NCBI GenBank assembly: GCA_017419405.1
Contig: JAFOLH010000001.1
Coordinates: 434,001 to 498,000, forward strand
Reading direction: 5' to 3'
Source of the DNA: Renibacterium sp.
GTDB taxonomy: Bacteria; Actinomycetota; Actinomycetes; Actinomycetales; Micrococcaceae
Length of the DNA: 64,000 nucleotides
Shown: positions 8,319-17,002 of the stretch, one piece after another
How positions within the stretch are numbered: position 1 is the stretch's first letter
How the letters are laid out: each line of letters starts with the position of its first letter
Position numbers and translations under genes: made by a program
Notes under the pieces: generated by a model
Seen by the model: only the letters and a program-made list of their open reading frames with translations
What the model was told of the DNA's origin: nothing
Databases searched by the model: none

Positions 8319-10061
8319 TTGTTATTCCGGTTGATTGCGAGGAACCTGGCTCCGCACAAGGCAGTGCTGAGCGGCATCGTGGTTCTGCAATTGCTTTCCG
8401 TCGTGGCGACGTTGTACCTGCCCACCCTGAACGCGGACATCATCGACGAGGGCGTGGTCAAGCAGGACACCGGCACGATCTATTCGCTCGGCCTGTGGAT
8501 GCTGCTGATTTCGTTGGGGCAGATCATCTGCGCGATCGCCGCCACCTATCTGAGCGCCCGGCTGGCGATGACCGTGGGCCGGACCATCCGCAGTGACCTG
8601 TTCCGCAAAGTGGAGTCCTTGTCCGCCCGGGAAGTCGGCACTTTCGGCGCGCCTTCGCTGATCACCCGGACCAGCAACGACGTGCAGCAGATCCAGATGC
8701 TGACCTTGATGTCGTTCACCATGATGGTGACCGCGCCGATCATGTGCATCGGCGGAATCGTGCTCGCCCTGCAACAGGATGTCCCGCTCTCCGGATTGCT
8801 CCTGGTGATCATCCCGGTGCTGGTGATCGCGATCGGGCTGATCGTGCGCAAACTGGTCCCGCTGTTCCGCAAAGGCCAGGCCCAGCTGGACGCGATCAAC
8901 GCGGTCCTGCGGGAGCAGATCATGGGGGTGAGCGTGATCCGAGCCTTCGTGCGCCGGGAACACGAGGATGCCCGGTTCGATGTGGCCAACCGCAACCTCA
9001 CCCGGACCCAGCTCGGCGCCGGCCGGCTGCTGTCGCTGATGTTTCCGATCATCATGGCCGTGGTCAGCATGGCCTCGGTCGGGGTGCTCTGGTTCGGCGG
9101 CCTGCGGATCGACGCCGGCGGTATGCAGATCGGTGCCTTGACCGCCTTTTTGAGCTACATCATGCAGATCCTGATGGCGGTCATGTTCGCTTTGTTCATG
9201 TTCATGATGATCCCGCGGGCGGCGGTCAGCGCGGAACGGATCCAGGCGGTGCTGAACACCGAATCCTCGGTATTTGACGCTGCCGGCGCGCAGACGCTGC
9301 CGGACCTGGACGGCAGCATCGAATTCCGGGACGTCGAGTTCAGCTATCCGGGGGCCGAGGCGCCGGTGGTCTCCGGGCTGAGCTTCCAGGCCAAACCGGG
9401 CACCACGACGGCGGTGATCGGTTCCACCGGCAGCGGCAAGACGACCTTGATCAATTTGATTCCGCGGCTTTTGGACCGCACCGGAGGGAACATCGCGTTG
9501 GGCGGGGTGGAAAGCCACCAGCTCACCCTGGACTCCTTGCGGTCCTCGATCGGTCTGGTGCCGCAGAAGGCGTATTTGTTTTCCGGAACCGTGGCCTCGA
9601 ATGTGCGCTTCGGCAAACCCGATGCGAGCGAAGCGGAAATCTGGGCGGCCTTGGAAATCGCCCAGGCAGCCGATTTCGTCCGGGAACTGCCGGACGGGCT
9701 GGACGCACCGATCGAACAGGGCGGGGCGAATGTCTCCGGCGGGCAGCGGCAGCGGTTGTGCATCGCCCGGGCGATCATCGGCCGGCCCAAGGTCTATCTT
9801 TTCGACGACAGTTTTTCGGCGCTCGACTTCAGCACCGACGCCAGGCTCCGTGCGGCGTTGAAACCGGTGACCACTGAGGCGACCGTGATCCTGGTGGCGC
9901 AACGGGTCAATACGATCCGGCATGCGGACAACATCCTGGTCCTGGACGAGGGCAGGCTGGTCGGCCAAGGCACCCACGACCAGCTGATGGCGGACAATCC
10001 GACCTATCAGGAAATCGTCACCTCGCAGCTCACCGCCGAAGACCAGGAGAATGCCGCATGA
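8319..10061 (+). CDS. ABC exporter subunit A (degenerate ATP site)
   Basis: A 580-residue half-transporter with six N-terminal membrane helices fused to an ATPase domain. Walker A starts near Gly368 (GSTGSGKT) and the signature is VSGGQ (472-476). After Walker B the sequence is DDSFSALD, so the catalytic Glu is replaced by Asp, and the H-loop reads VAQRVNT, with Gln for His. Such substitutions mark the non-catalytic half of heterodimeric exporters (BmrCD, LmrCD, TM287/288 type). The start is TTG 8319: AGGAGGA at 8308-8314 fits it, and the protein then begins LFRLIARNL as in relatives. Followed with ATGA overlap by subunit B. Confidence 0.9.
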   Translation: MLFRLIARNLAPHKAVLSGIVVLQLLSVVATLYLPTLNADIIDEGVVKQDTGTIYSLGLWMLLISLGQIICAIAATYLSARLAMTVGRTIRSDLFRKVESLSAREVGTFGAPSLITRTSNDVQQIQMLTLMSFTMMVTAPIMCIGGIVLALQQDVPLSGLLLVIIPVLVIAIGLIVRKLVPLFRKGQAQLDAINAVLREQIMGVSVIRAFVRREHEDARFDVANRNLTRTQLGAGRLLSLMFPIIMAVVSMASVGVLWFGGLRIDAGGMQIGALTAFLSYIMQILMAVMFALFMFMMIPRAAVSAERIQAVLNTESSVFDAAGAQTLPDLDGSIEFRDVEFSYPGAEAPVVSGLSFQAKPGTTTAVIGSTGSGKTTLINLIPRLLDRTGGNIALGGVESHQLTLDSLRSSIGLVPQKAYLFSGTVASNVRFGKPDASEAEIWAALEIAQAADFVRELPDGLDAPIEQGGANVSGGQRQRLCIARAIIGRPKVYLFDDSFSALDFSTDARLRAALKPVTTEATVILVAQRVNTIRHADNILVLDEGRLVGQGTHDQLMADNPTYQEIVTSQLTAEDQENAA

Positions 10062-12004
10062 GCATGATGGGGCGCGGCGGGCCGCCGCAGAAGGCCATCG
10101 CCTTCGGAGCCAGCCTGAAACGGATCCTCGGTCTGATGCGGCCGGACCGGTTGCGGATGGCCTGGGTGATTTTCCTGGCCGCAGTTTCGGTGCTGCTCTC
10201 GGTGGCGGCGCCGAAAGTCCTGGGGCACGCGACCGACTTGATCTTCCAAGGCGTGGTCGGCAAGATGCTCGGCGGGCAGTTCCCCGCCGGAACCAGCAAG
10301 GAGCAGGCGGTGGCTGCGCTCCGGGCGGCGAACCAGGGACAGCTGGCCGACTTGGTCAGCGGGACCGATGCCGTGATCGGGCAGGGCATCGACTTCCAGG
10401 CGCTCGGCTGGGTGATGCTCTCGGTGCTGCTGCTCTACGTGATCTCGTTCTTCTTCAACTGGAGCCAGGGCTACATCACCACCGGGATCGTGCAACGGGC
10501 GATGTACCGGCTGCGCCAGGACGTCGAAGCGAAACTGGACCGGTTGCCGATGCGCCACTTCCAAGAAGCTTCGCGCGGCGACGTGCTCAGCCGGGTCACC
10601 AATGACATCGACAATTTCGCCCAGACGCTCAACCAGACCCTGACCCAGCTGCTGACCTCGGTGCTGACCGTGATCGGCGTGATCGCGATGATGTTCTCGA
10701 TCTCCTGGTCGCTGGCCCTGATCGCACTGTGCTCGGTGCCGTTGATCGCCGGCATCACGGTGCTGGTGGCCCGGCGCTCGCGGGTGCAGTTCGTGGCACA
10801 GTGGAAGACCACCGGCGAACTCAACGGGCATATCGAGGAGATGTTCACCGGCCATGAGATCGTGAAGGCCTTCGGCCAGCAGAAGGCGGCGATCGAGAAG
10901 TTCGAGCTGGCCAACGACGGGCTGTACAAGTCCAGTTCCAAAGCCCAGTTCATCTCCGGAATCATCATGCCCTCGACCGGGTTCGTCGCGAATCTGAGCT
11001 ATGTGGCGATCGCCGTCGTCGGGGCTCTGCAGATCACCGCGGGGCAGATCACCTTGGGTTCGGTGCAGGCCTTCATCCAGTACTCGCGGCAGTTCAGCCA
11101 GCCGATCGCGCAGATCGGCGGAATGATCAACCTGCTGCAATCCGGGGTGGCTTCCGCGGAACGGGTCTTCAAACTGCTCGACGAGCCGGAACAGAGCCCG
11201 GACCACGAACCGGCTGCCAGCCTGGGCCGCCCGGGCGAGCCGATCCAGGGCCGGGTGGTCTTCGACCGGGTCGATTTCAGCTACAAAGCGGACGAGCCGC
11301 TGATCGAAGACCTCTCCCTGGTCGCAGAACCGGGCCAGACGGTGGCCATCGTGGGGCCGACCGGGGCGGGCAAAACCACCCTGGTCAATTTGCTGATGCG
11401 GTTCTACGACATCGACTCCGGAAAGATCTCGATCGACGGCGTGGACACCGCGCAGTTGACCCGGGACGACCTCCGGCAGCGGTTCGGCATGGTGTTGCAG
11501 GACGCCTGGCTGTTTTCCGGGACGATCCGGGACAATCTCGCCTACGGCCGGCTCGACGCCTCCGAGGCGGAGATCATCGAAGCCGCAGAGGCGACCTATG
11601 TGGACCACTTCGTGCGGGCGCTCCCGGACGGCTACGACACGGTGCTTTCCGACGACGGCGATTCGCTGAGCCAGGGGCAGCGGCAACTGATGACCATTGC
11701 CCGGGCTTGGCTGGCCAATCCGTCGATCCTGATCCTGGACGAAGCCACGAGTTCGGTGGACACCCGTACCGAGGTGCTGATCCGGCAGGCGATGGGCCGG
11801 CTCCGCGAGGACCGGACGAGCTTCGTGATCGCGCACCGGCTGTCCACGATCCGGGACGCGGATCTGATCCTGGTGATGGACCACGGCCGGATCATCGAAC
11901 AGGGCACCCATGAGGAGCTGCTGGCGGCCGACGGTTTTTACGAAAAGCTTTACATGTCCCAGTTCGGGGACCCGATGGTGGAAGAACAGGTGCCTGCGGT
12001 ATGA
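10058..12004 (+). CDS. ABC exporter subunit B (catalytic half)
   Basis: A 648-residue half-transporter. The membrane domain is followed by an ATPase with Walker A GPTGAGKTT (from Gly433), Walker B ILILDEATSSVD with the catalytic Glu, and H-loop IAHRLST. Its signature is LSQGQ rather than LSGGQ, which completes the degenerate site formed with subunit A. An extra segment of about 40 residues lies in the extracytoplasmic region between the first two helices. It overlaps subunit A by 4 bp and the downstream GntR gene by 4 bp. The exporter probably pumps lipophilic drugs, lipids or peptides; the MarR neighbour suggests an inducing toxic compound. Confidence 0.92.
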   Translation: MSMMGRGGPPQKAIAFGASLKRILGLMRPDRLRMAWVIFLAAVSVLLSVAAPKVLGHATDLIFQGVVGKMLGGQFPAGTSKEQAVAALRAANQGQLADLVSGTDAVIGQGIDFQALGWVMLSVLLLYVISFFFNWSQGYITTGIVQRAMYRLRQDVEAKLDRLPMRHFQEASRGDVLSRVTNDIDNFAQTLNQTLTQLLTSVLTVIGVIAMMFSISWSLALIALCSVPLIAGITVLVARRSRVQFVAQWKTTGELNGHIEEMFTGHEIVKAFGQQKAAIEKFELANDGLYKSSSKAQFISGIIMPSTGFVANLSYVAIAVVGALQITAGQITLGSVQAFIQYSRQFSQPIAQIGGMINLLQSGVASAERVFKLLDEPEQSPDHEPAASLGRPGEPIQGRVVFDRVDFSYKADEPLIEDLSLVAEPGQTVAIVGPTGAGKTTLVNLLMRFYDIDSGKISIDGVDTAQLTRDDLRQRFGMVLQDAWLFSGTIRDNLAYGRLDASEAEIIEAAEATYVDHFVRALPDGYDTVLSDDGDSLSQGQRQLMTIARAWLANPSILILDEATSSVDTRTEVLIRQAMGRLREDRTSFVIAHRLSTIRDADLILVMDHGRIIEQGTHEELLAADGFYEKLYMSQFGDPMVEEQVPAV

Positions 12005-12396
12005 GTGTGACAAAAACCAAGCCGGTCGACGGCGGCCTTTCAAGCTGGCGGCCGGCCGCGGGGAGTTCGGTGGCGCCTTTCGAGCAGCTGCGCCTGCTGA
12101 TTGCGGACCTGATCGGCCGGGGCGTGCTCCCGGTGGGCTCGAAGCTGCCCACGGTCCGGGCGCTGGCCTCCTCGAGCGGTTTGGCGGTGAACACCGTAGC
12201 CCGGGCATTCCGCGAACTGGAGAGCGCCGGCGTGGTGCACACACTGGGCCGCGGCGGCACCGTGGTGGCCGCATCCGGCGATGCGATCCGCGAACAGGTG
12301 GCGCAGGCCGCGGCGGAATTCGCCGCAGTGGTGCACGGCCTGGGGCTTCCGGAAGCCGATGCCCTGGCCATCGCGGGGGCAGCGTTGCGGCGGTGA
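12001..12396 (+). CDS. GntR family regulator (YtrA-like, short)
   Basis: A 131-residue protein with the GntR winged helix: PFEQLRLLIADLIGRGVL, then LPTVRALASSSGLAVNTVARA and a wing ending GRGGTVV. The short C-terminal tail is typical of the YtrA subfamily, which has no large ligand domain and usually controls linked ABC transporters. The ATG overlaps the stop of exporter subunit B (ATGA), so it is co-transcribed with the exporter and may provide feedback control alongside the MarR protein upstream. Confidence 0.88.
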   Translation: MSVTKTKPVDGGLSSWRPAAGSSVAPFEQLRLLIADLIGRGVLPVGSKLPTVRALASSSGLAVNTVARAFRELESAGVVHTLGRGGTVVAASGDAIREQVAQAAAEFAAVVHGLGLPEADALAIAGAALRR

Positions 12397-12458
12397 CTGG
12401 CGCCCCGACTCGATACTGTCGGTGGCTCCGGCTAAGCTGACCGCGGAACAAACGTCAT

Positions 12459-12474
12459 TCGAAGACATTTTCGA
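12459..12474. promoter_or_regulatory. LexA (SOS) box candidate upstream of uvrA
   Basis: TCGAAG-ACAT-TTTCGA matches the Gram-positive/actinobacterial SOS consensus TCGAAC-N4-GTTCGA at 10 of 12 arm positions. It ends 14 bp before the uvrA GTG and directly abuts the TAGGAT -10-like hexamer at 12476-12481, an ideal position for repression. Two arm mismatches make it a weak or diverged site. Confidence 0.5.
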
Positions 12475-12475
12475 T

Positions 12476-12481
12476 TAGGAT
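12476..12481 (+). promoter_or_regulatory. Putative -10 of a leaderless transcript (uvrA)
   Basis: TAGGAT lies 7 nt before GTG 12489. It includes AGGA, so an SD role is possible instead. Confidence 0.4.
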
Positions 12482-12488
12482 ATGAGTC

Positions 12489-15410
12489 GTGCCTAAAGCT
12501 GCTGAATCTTCCCTTGCCCCGACGCGCGAGCTGAACAGCGTCCGCGAACCGGTGAAACGCCCGGACATGTCCCGCCTCGTGGTCAAAGGGGCGCGGGAAC
12601 ACAATCTGCGCAATGTCGATCTGGACCTGCCCCGGGACTCGATGATCGTGTTCACCGGGCTTTCCGGCTCCGGAAAATCCTCGCTCGCCTTCGACACGAT
12701 CTTCGCCGAAGGGCAACGCCGTTATGTGGAGTCGTTGTCCGCCTATGCCCGGCAGTTCCTCGGCCAAGTGGACAAGCCGGACGTCGACTTCATCGAAGGT
12801 TTGTCGCCCGCGGTCTCGATCGACCAGAAGTCGACCTCCAAAAATCCGCGCTCCACAGTGGGCACGATCACCGAGATCTACGATTACATGCGTTTGCTCT
12901 GGGCCCGGGTGGGCCGCCCGCATTGTCCGATCTGCGGTGAGCCGGTGGCCAGGCAGACCCCGCAGCAGATCGTGGACCAATTGCTGGAGATGGCCGAAGG
13001 CACCCGGTTCCAGGTCTTGGCCCCGGTGGTCCGCGGCCGGAAGGGCGAGTTCGTCGACCTGTTCAAGGAACTGACCGCCAAGGGCTACTCCCGGGCGAAG
13101 GTGGACGGCGAATTGATCCAGCTCGCCGAGGCCCCGAAGCTGGGCAAACAGTACAAGCACACCATCGAGGTCGTGGTCGACCGGTTGGTGGTCCGCGACG
13201 GGATCCAGCAACGGCTCACGGATTCCGTGGAGACCGCATTGCTGCTCGCCGAGGGCCGGGTACTGGTGGAACTGGTCGATGTGGCGGAGGACGACGCCGA
13301 GACCGTGCGGATCCGGAGCTTCTCGGAGAACCTGGCCTGCCCGAACGAACATCCGCTGGCGATCGACGAGATCGAGCCGCGGTCCTTTTCCTTCAACAAC
13401 CCGTTCGGCGCGTGTTCGGCATGTTCCGGAATCGGCACGAAGCTGGAAGTCGACGAAGAACTCGTGGTGCCCAATCCGGCCCTGCCGTTGGGCGAAGGAG
13501 CAATCGCACCCTGGTCCCTGGGCGCGGCGACCACCGAATACTGGAACCGCCTGCTCGAGGGGCTGGGCAAGGAACTCGGCTTCGATCTGGGCATGCCGTG
13601 GCGGAAACTCTCCACCGAAGCCAGGCAGGCGATCCTGCACGGCAAAGACCACAACGTGGTGGTGCAGTACCGAAACCGCTTCGGCCGGGAACGCAAGTAC
13701 TCGACCGGATTCGAAGGCGTCATCCAGTACATCCACCGCAAGCACCTGGAAACCGAGTCGGATTACGCCCGGGACCGCTATGAAGAGTACATGCGGCAGG
13801 TCCCGTGCCCGGAGTGCGGGGGTGCCAGACTGAACCCGGCCTCGCTTTCGGTGCTGATCAACAACAAGTCGATCGCCGCGGTGGCTGCGATGCCGATGCG
13901 CGAATGCTTCGAATTCCTCTCCTCGCTCGAACTGACCGACCGGGAAGCGCAGATCGCCGCCCAAGTGCTCAAGGAGATCCAGGCCAGACTCACCTTCCTG
14001 CTCGACGTCGGCTTGGAATACCTGAATCTGGAGCGGGCCTCGGCCACGCTTTCCGGCGGTGAAGCGCAACGGATCAGGCTCGCCACCCAAATCGGTTCCG
14101 GTTTGGTCGGCGTGCTGTATGTGCTCGATGAACCTTCGATCGGGTTGCACCAACGGGACAACCGCCGGCTCATCGAGACCCTGACCAGGCTCCGGGACCT
14201 GGGCAACACGCTGATCGTGGTGGAACACGACGAGGACACCATCCACGAAGCGGACTGGGTGGTCGACATCGGACCGGGCGCGGGGGAGCACGGTGGCCAG
14301 GTGGTGCACTCCGGGCCGTTGGCGGGCCTGCTCAGCAATACTTCGTCGTTGACCGGAGATTATCTCTCCGGGCGGAAGAAGATCGAAGTCCCGGCGAAGC
14401 GGCGCAAGTTCGACAAGAAGCGGGTGCTCAAAGTCGTCGGCGCCCGGGAGAACAACCTGCGCAACCTCGACGCGGTGTTCCCGCTGGGTGTTTTCACCGC
14501 GGTCACCGGGGTCTCGGGCTCCGGAAAATCGACCCTGGTCAACGAGATCCTGTACAAGGTGCTCGCGAACAAGCTCAACGGCGCCAAGCAGGTGGCGGGC
14601 CGGCACACCAAGGTCGAAGGGCTGGAGCAACTGGACAAGGTGGTGCACGTCGACCAGAGTCCGATCGGCCGGACGCCGCGCTCCAACCCCGCCACCTACA
14701 CCGGAGTCTTCGACAATATCCGGAAGCTCTTCGCGGAGACCACTGAAGCCAAGGTCCGCGGTTACCAGCCGGGGCGGTTCTCGTTCAACGTCAAAGGCGG
14801 GCGCTGCGAAGCGTGTTCCGGAGACGGCACCTTGAAGATCGAGATGAACTTCCTCCCCGACGTCTATGTGCCGTGCGAAGTCTGCCACGGTGCACGCTAC
14901 AACCGGGAGACTTTGGAGGTGCATTACAAGGGCAAGACCATCGCGGACGTGCTCAATATGCCGATCGAAGAAGGGGCCGAGTTCTTCGCGGCCTTCACCC
15001 CGATCGCCCGGCACCTCAACACCCTGGTCGACGTCGGCCTGGGCTATGTCCGGTTGGGCCAGCCGGCCACCACGCTCTCCGGTGGCGAAGCGCAACGGGT
15101 GAAGCTGGCCTCCGAGCTGCAGAAGCGTTCCAACGGGCGGAGCATCTACGTGCTCGACGAACCGACCACAGGCTTGCATTTCGAAGACATCCGCAAGCTG
15201 CTCCTGGTCTTGCAGGGATTGGTGGACAAAGGCAACACCGTGATCACCATCGAGCACAACCTCGATGTGATCAAGAGCGCCGACTGGTTGATCGACTTGG
15301 GTCCGGACGGTGGTTCCGGAGGCGGCCAGATCATCGCCACCGGCACCCCGGAGACGGTAGCCAAGTCCACCGAGAGCTACACCGCGGCCTTCCTCCGCGA
15401 GGTGCTTTGA
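12489..15410 (+). CDS. uvrA: Excinuclease ABC subunit UvrA
   Basis: A 973-residue UvrA, the damage-sensing ATPase of nucleotide excision repair that loads UvrB on DNA. Two ABC modules are visible: Walker A1 GLSGSGKSS (from Gly57) and Walker A2 GVSGSGKST. Two LSGGEAQR signatures lie in the blocks beginning [15 protein letters not shown] and [13 protein letters not shown]. The second zinc module CEACSGDG...CEVCHG is complete. The first begins CPNEH where many UvrA proteins have CxxC, a form I recall from other actinobacteria. GTG 12489 gives a short variable N-terminus before [14 protein letters not shown]. Probably SOS-controlled through the upstream box. Confidence 0.98.
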   Translation: MPKAAESSLAPTRELNSVREPVKRPDMSRLVVKGAREHNLRNVDLDLPRDSMIVFTGLSGSGKSSLAFDTIFAEGQRRYVESLSAYARQFLGQVDKPDVDFIEGLSPAVSIDQKSTSKNPRSTVGTITEIYDYMRLLWARVGRPHCPICGEPVARQTPQQIVDQLLEMAEGTRFQVLAPVVRGRKGEFVDLFKELTAKGYSRAKVDGELIQLAEAPKLGKQYKHTIEVVVDRLVVRDGIQQRLTDSVETALLLAEGRVLVELVDVAEDDAETVRIRSFSENLACPNEHPLAIDEIEPRSFSFNNPFGACSACSGIGTKLEVDEELVVPNPALPLGEGAIAPWSLGAATTEYWNRLLEGLGKELGFDLGMPWRKLSTEARQAILHGKDHNVVVQYRNRFGRERKYSTGFEGVIQYIHRKHLETESDYARDRYEEYMRQVPCPECGGARLNPASLSVLINNKSIAAVAAMPMRECFEFLSSLELTDREAQIAAQVLKEIQARLTFLLDVGLEYLNLERASATLSGGEAQRIRLATQIGSGLVGVLYVLDEPSIGLHQRDNRRLIETLTRLRDLGNTLIVVEHDEDTIHEADWVVDIGPGAGEHGGQVVHSGPLAGLLSNTSSLTGDYLSGRKKIEVPAKRRKFDKKRVLKVVGARENNLRNLDAVFPLGVFTAVTGVSGSGKSTLVNEILYKVLANKLNGAKQVAGRHTKVEGLEQLDKVVHVDQSPIGRTPRSNPATYTGVFDNIRKLFAETTEAKVRGYQPGRFSFNVKGGRCEACSGDGTLKIEMNFLPDVYVPCEVCHGARYNRETLEVHYKGKTIADVLNMPIEEGAEFFAAFTPIARHLNTLVDVGLGYVRLGQPATTLSGGEAQRVKLASELQKRSNGRSIYVLDEPTTGLHFEDIRKLLLVLQGLVDKGNTVITIEHNLDVIKSADWLIDLGPDGGSGGGQIIATGTPETVAKSTESYTAAFLREVL

Positions 15411-15503
15411 ACCGCAGCCGAGGCGGCCGCACCGGCGATAGATATGCCGTGACAGGCATGGATGTTCGGTGCAGGCTGCTAGTCGTGAGAAACTAGGGCG
15501 GTG

Positions 15504-16268
15504 ATGATGAGTAGGCCACCTGGTTCCGACAGCCTTCCGGCTGCGGTGTTATTCGATTTGGACGGAACCCTGGTCGACCCGGCCGGTGGCATCACCGGCG
15601 GGATCGCATATGCTCTCGAAGGCATGGGTTTGCCGGTTCCGGAGCTGCCGGTGCTCAACTCCATGGTCGGTCCGAAGCTGGCCGAGTCTTTGCTCAGTTC
15701 GACCGAGGCGAGCCCGGAACAGCTCCCCGAGCTGATCGCGCGGTACCGGCAGTGGTACCACGAACACGCCTTGGCGATGAGCCGGCCCTATCCCGGGATT
15801 CCGGAATTGCTGGCCGGCCTGCAGGCCGCCGGAGTGCCGCTTGCCGTGGCCACGCAGAAACCGCAGGGCGCCGCGCGTGCGGTACTGGACCAGCACGGTT
15901 TGTCCAGATTCTTCGAGGTGCTTTCCGGCGCCGATGACGACGAGACCCTGCCTGCGCCGGCCGATCAGGTGCCGAAAGCCGGAATCGTCGCGGTCGCCTT
16001 GCAGGGCCTCGCCGACGCCGGTCTGCTGCACCCGGCGCCCAGCGCCATCGGCCGGGTGGTCATGATCGGGGATCGGGAACACGACGTGCTCGGCGCGCGG
16101 GCCAATCAGTTGGATTGCATCGGCGTCGGCTGGGGCTTCGGCTCACCCGGCGAGCTGCTCCGGGCCGGAGCGGTGGCCGTGCTGGAGTCCACCGCGGAGC
16201 TCGCTGCGGAACTCGGGGCCGGAGACTTCGTCCGGACGCGGCAGGAGGCACTCGATGGCGCTCTATGA
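15504..16268 (+). CDS. HAD family hydrolase, phosphoglycolate phosphatase-like
   Basis: A 254-residue HAD phosphatase. Motif I is DLDGT (residues 18-22), motif II sits in VATQKPQG, and motif IV is MIGDREHDV. A helical cap domain follows motif I (subclass IA), as in phosphoglycolate phosphatase (Gph) and beta-phosphoglucomutase relatives. The substrate is probably a small phosphate ester. Three possible starts (GTG 15501, ATG 15504, ATG 15507) are stacked; AGGG at 15495-15498 best suits 15504 or 15507. It overlaps the acyltransferase gene by 14 bp and is likely cotranscribed with it. Confidence 0.88.
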   Translation: MMSRPPGSDSLPAAVLFDLDGTLVDPAGGITGGIAYALEGMGLPVPELPVLNSMVGPKLAESLLSSTEASPEQLPELIARYRQWYHEHALAMSRPYPGIPELLAGLQAAGVPLAVATQKPQGAARAVLDQHGLSRFFEVLSGADDDETLPAPADQVPKAGIVAVALQGLADAGLLHPAPSAIGRVVMIGDREHDVLGARANQLDCIGVGWGFGSPGELLRAGAVAVLESTAELAAELGAGDFVRTRQEALDGAL

Positions 16269-16920
16269 CTTGGCCCGCGGAACCACTCGCGGTCTGATCG
16301 CGGTGGCCTGCCGGCCCACGATCACCGGCCTGGAGAACGTGCCCAAAGAAGGCCCGTTCATCGTGGCCCCGAACCACCTGTCGTTTTTGGACAGCGTGCT
16401 GATCCAAACCATCATGCCGCGCAAAGTGGCGTTCTTCGCGAAAGCCGAGTACTTCACCACCAAGGGCATCAAGGGTCGGTTCATGAAGTCGTTCTTCACC
16501 GGCGTCGGGTCGATTCCGGTGGAACGCGGCGAGCAAGCGGCCAGCGTGGCCGCGCTCAAATCGCTGCTGGACATCCTGGGCTCCGGAAACGGCGTGGGCA
16601 TTTACCCCGAAGGCACCCGGTCCCGGGACGGATTGCTGTACCGCGGCCGTACCGGAGTGGGCTGGTTGGCGCTGACCACCGGCGCTCCGGTGATTCCGGT
16701 CGGGCTGAAAGGCACGGAAAAGTTGCAGCCGGCGGGCAGCAATGCCATCAAACCGCAGCACTTCTCGATGGTGGTCGGAAAACCGATCTACTTCGACAAA
16801 ACCGGTCCGGACCATTCCCTGCCGGCGCGGCGGGCCGCGACCGATGCGATCATGGACGCGATCGCAGCGCTCAGCGGGCAACCGCGGGCCGAAGGCTACA
16901 ACCAGAGCAAAAGCCTCTGA
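16255..16920 (+). CDS. Lysophospholipid acyltransferase (PlsC family, 1-acyl-G3P acyltransferase-like)
   Basis: A 221-residue PlsC-type acyltransferase. The catalytic motif NHLSFLD (His41 to Asp46, HX4D) and the glycerophosphate-binding YPEGTRS are both present, with a later VIPVG motif. These enzymes transfer an acyl chain to lysophosphatidic acid at the inner membrane during phospholipid synthesis. It overlaps the HAD phosphatase gene, and 82 bp separate it from uvrC. Confidence 0.9.
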   Translation: MALYDLARGTTRGLIAVACRPTITGLENVPKEGPFIVAPNHLSFLDSVLIQTIMPRKVAFFAKAEYFTTKGIKGRFMKSFFTGVGSIPVERGEQAASVAALKSLLDILGSGNGVGIYPEGTRSRDGLLYRGRTGVGWLALTTGAPVIPVGLKGTEKLQPAGSNAIKPQHFSMVVGKPIYFDKTGPDHSLPARRAATDAIMDAIAALSGQPRAEGYNQSKSL

Positions 16921-16990
16921 CCAGCGTGTCCGACGGCGGGAGCGCGGCGTCGGGCACTGGCCGGCGGTGCATAGTATCGGCGCCGCAGAA

Positions 16991-16996
16991 TAGGAT
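16991..16996 (+). promoter_or_regulatory. Putative -10 of a leaderless transcript (uvrC)
   Basis: TAGGAT, 6 nt before GTG 17003. AGGA within it could alternatively act as SD with 7-nt spacing. Confidence 0.4.
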
Positions 16997-17002
16997 GGGG
17001 CC

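Noticed and set aside
10007-12451. 814-codon minus-strand frame opposite exporter subunit B
   Set aside because: A shadow; the Walker motifs and coupling are on the plus strand.
12432-15257. 941-codon open frame antisense to uvrA
   Set aside because: Long antisense frames are expected in high-GC coding DNA. The translation is low-complexity (rich in His, Gln, Arg) with no domain, and uvrA on the plus strand is certain.
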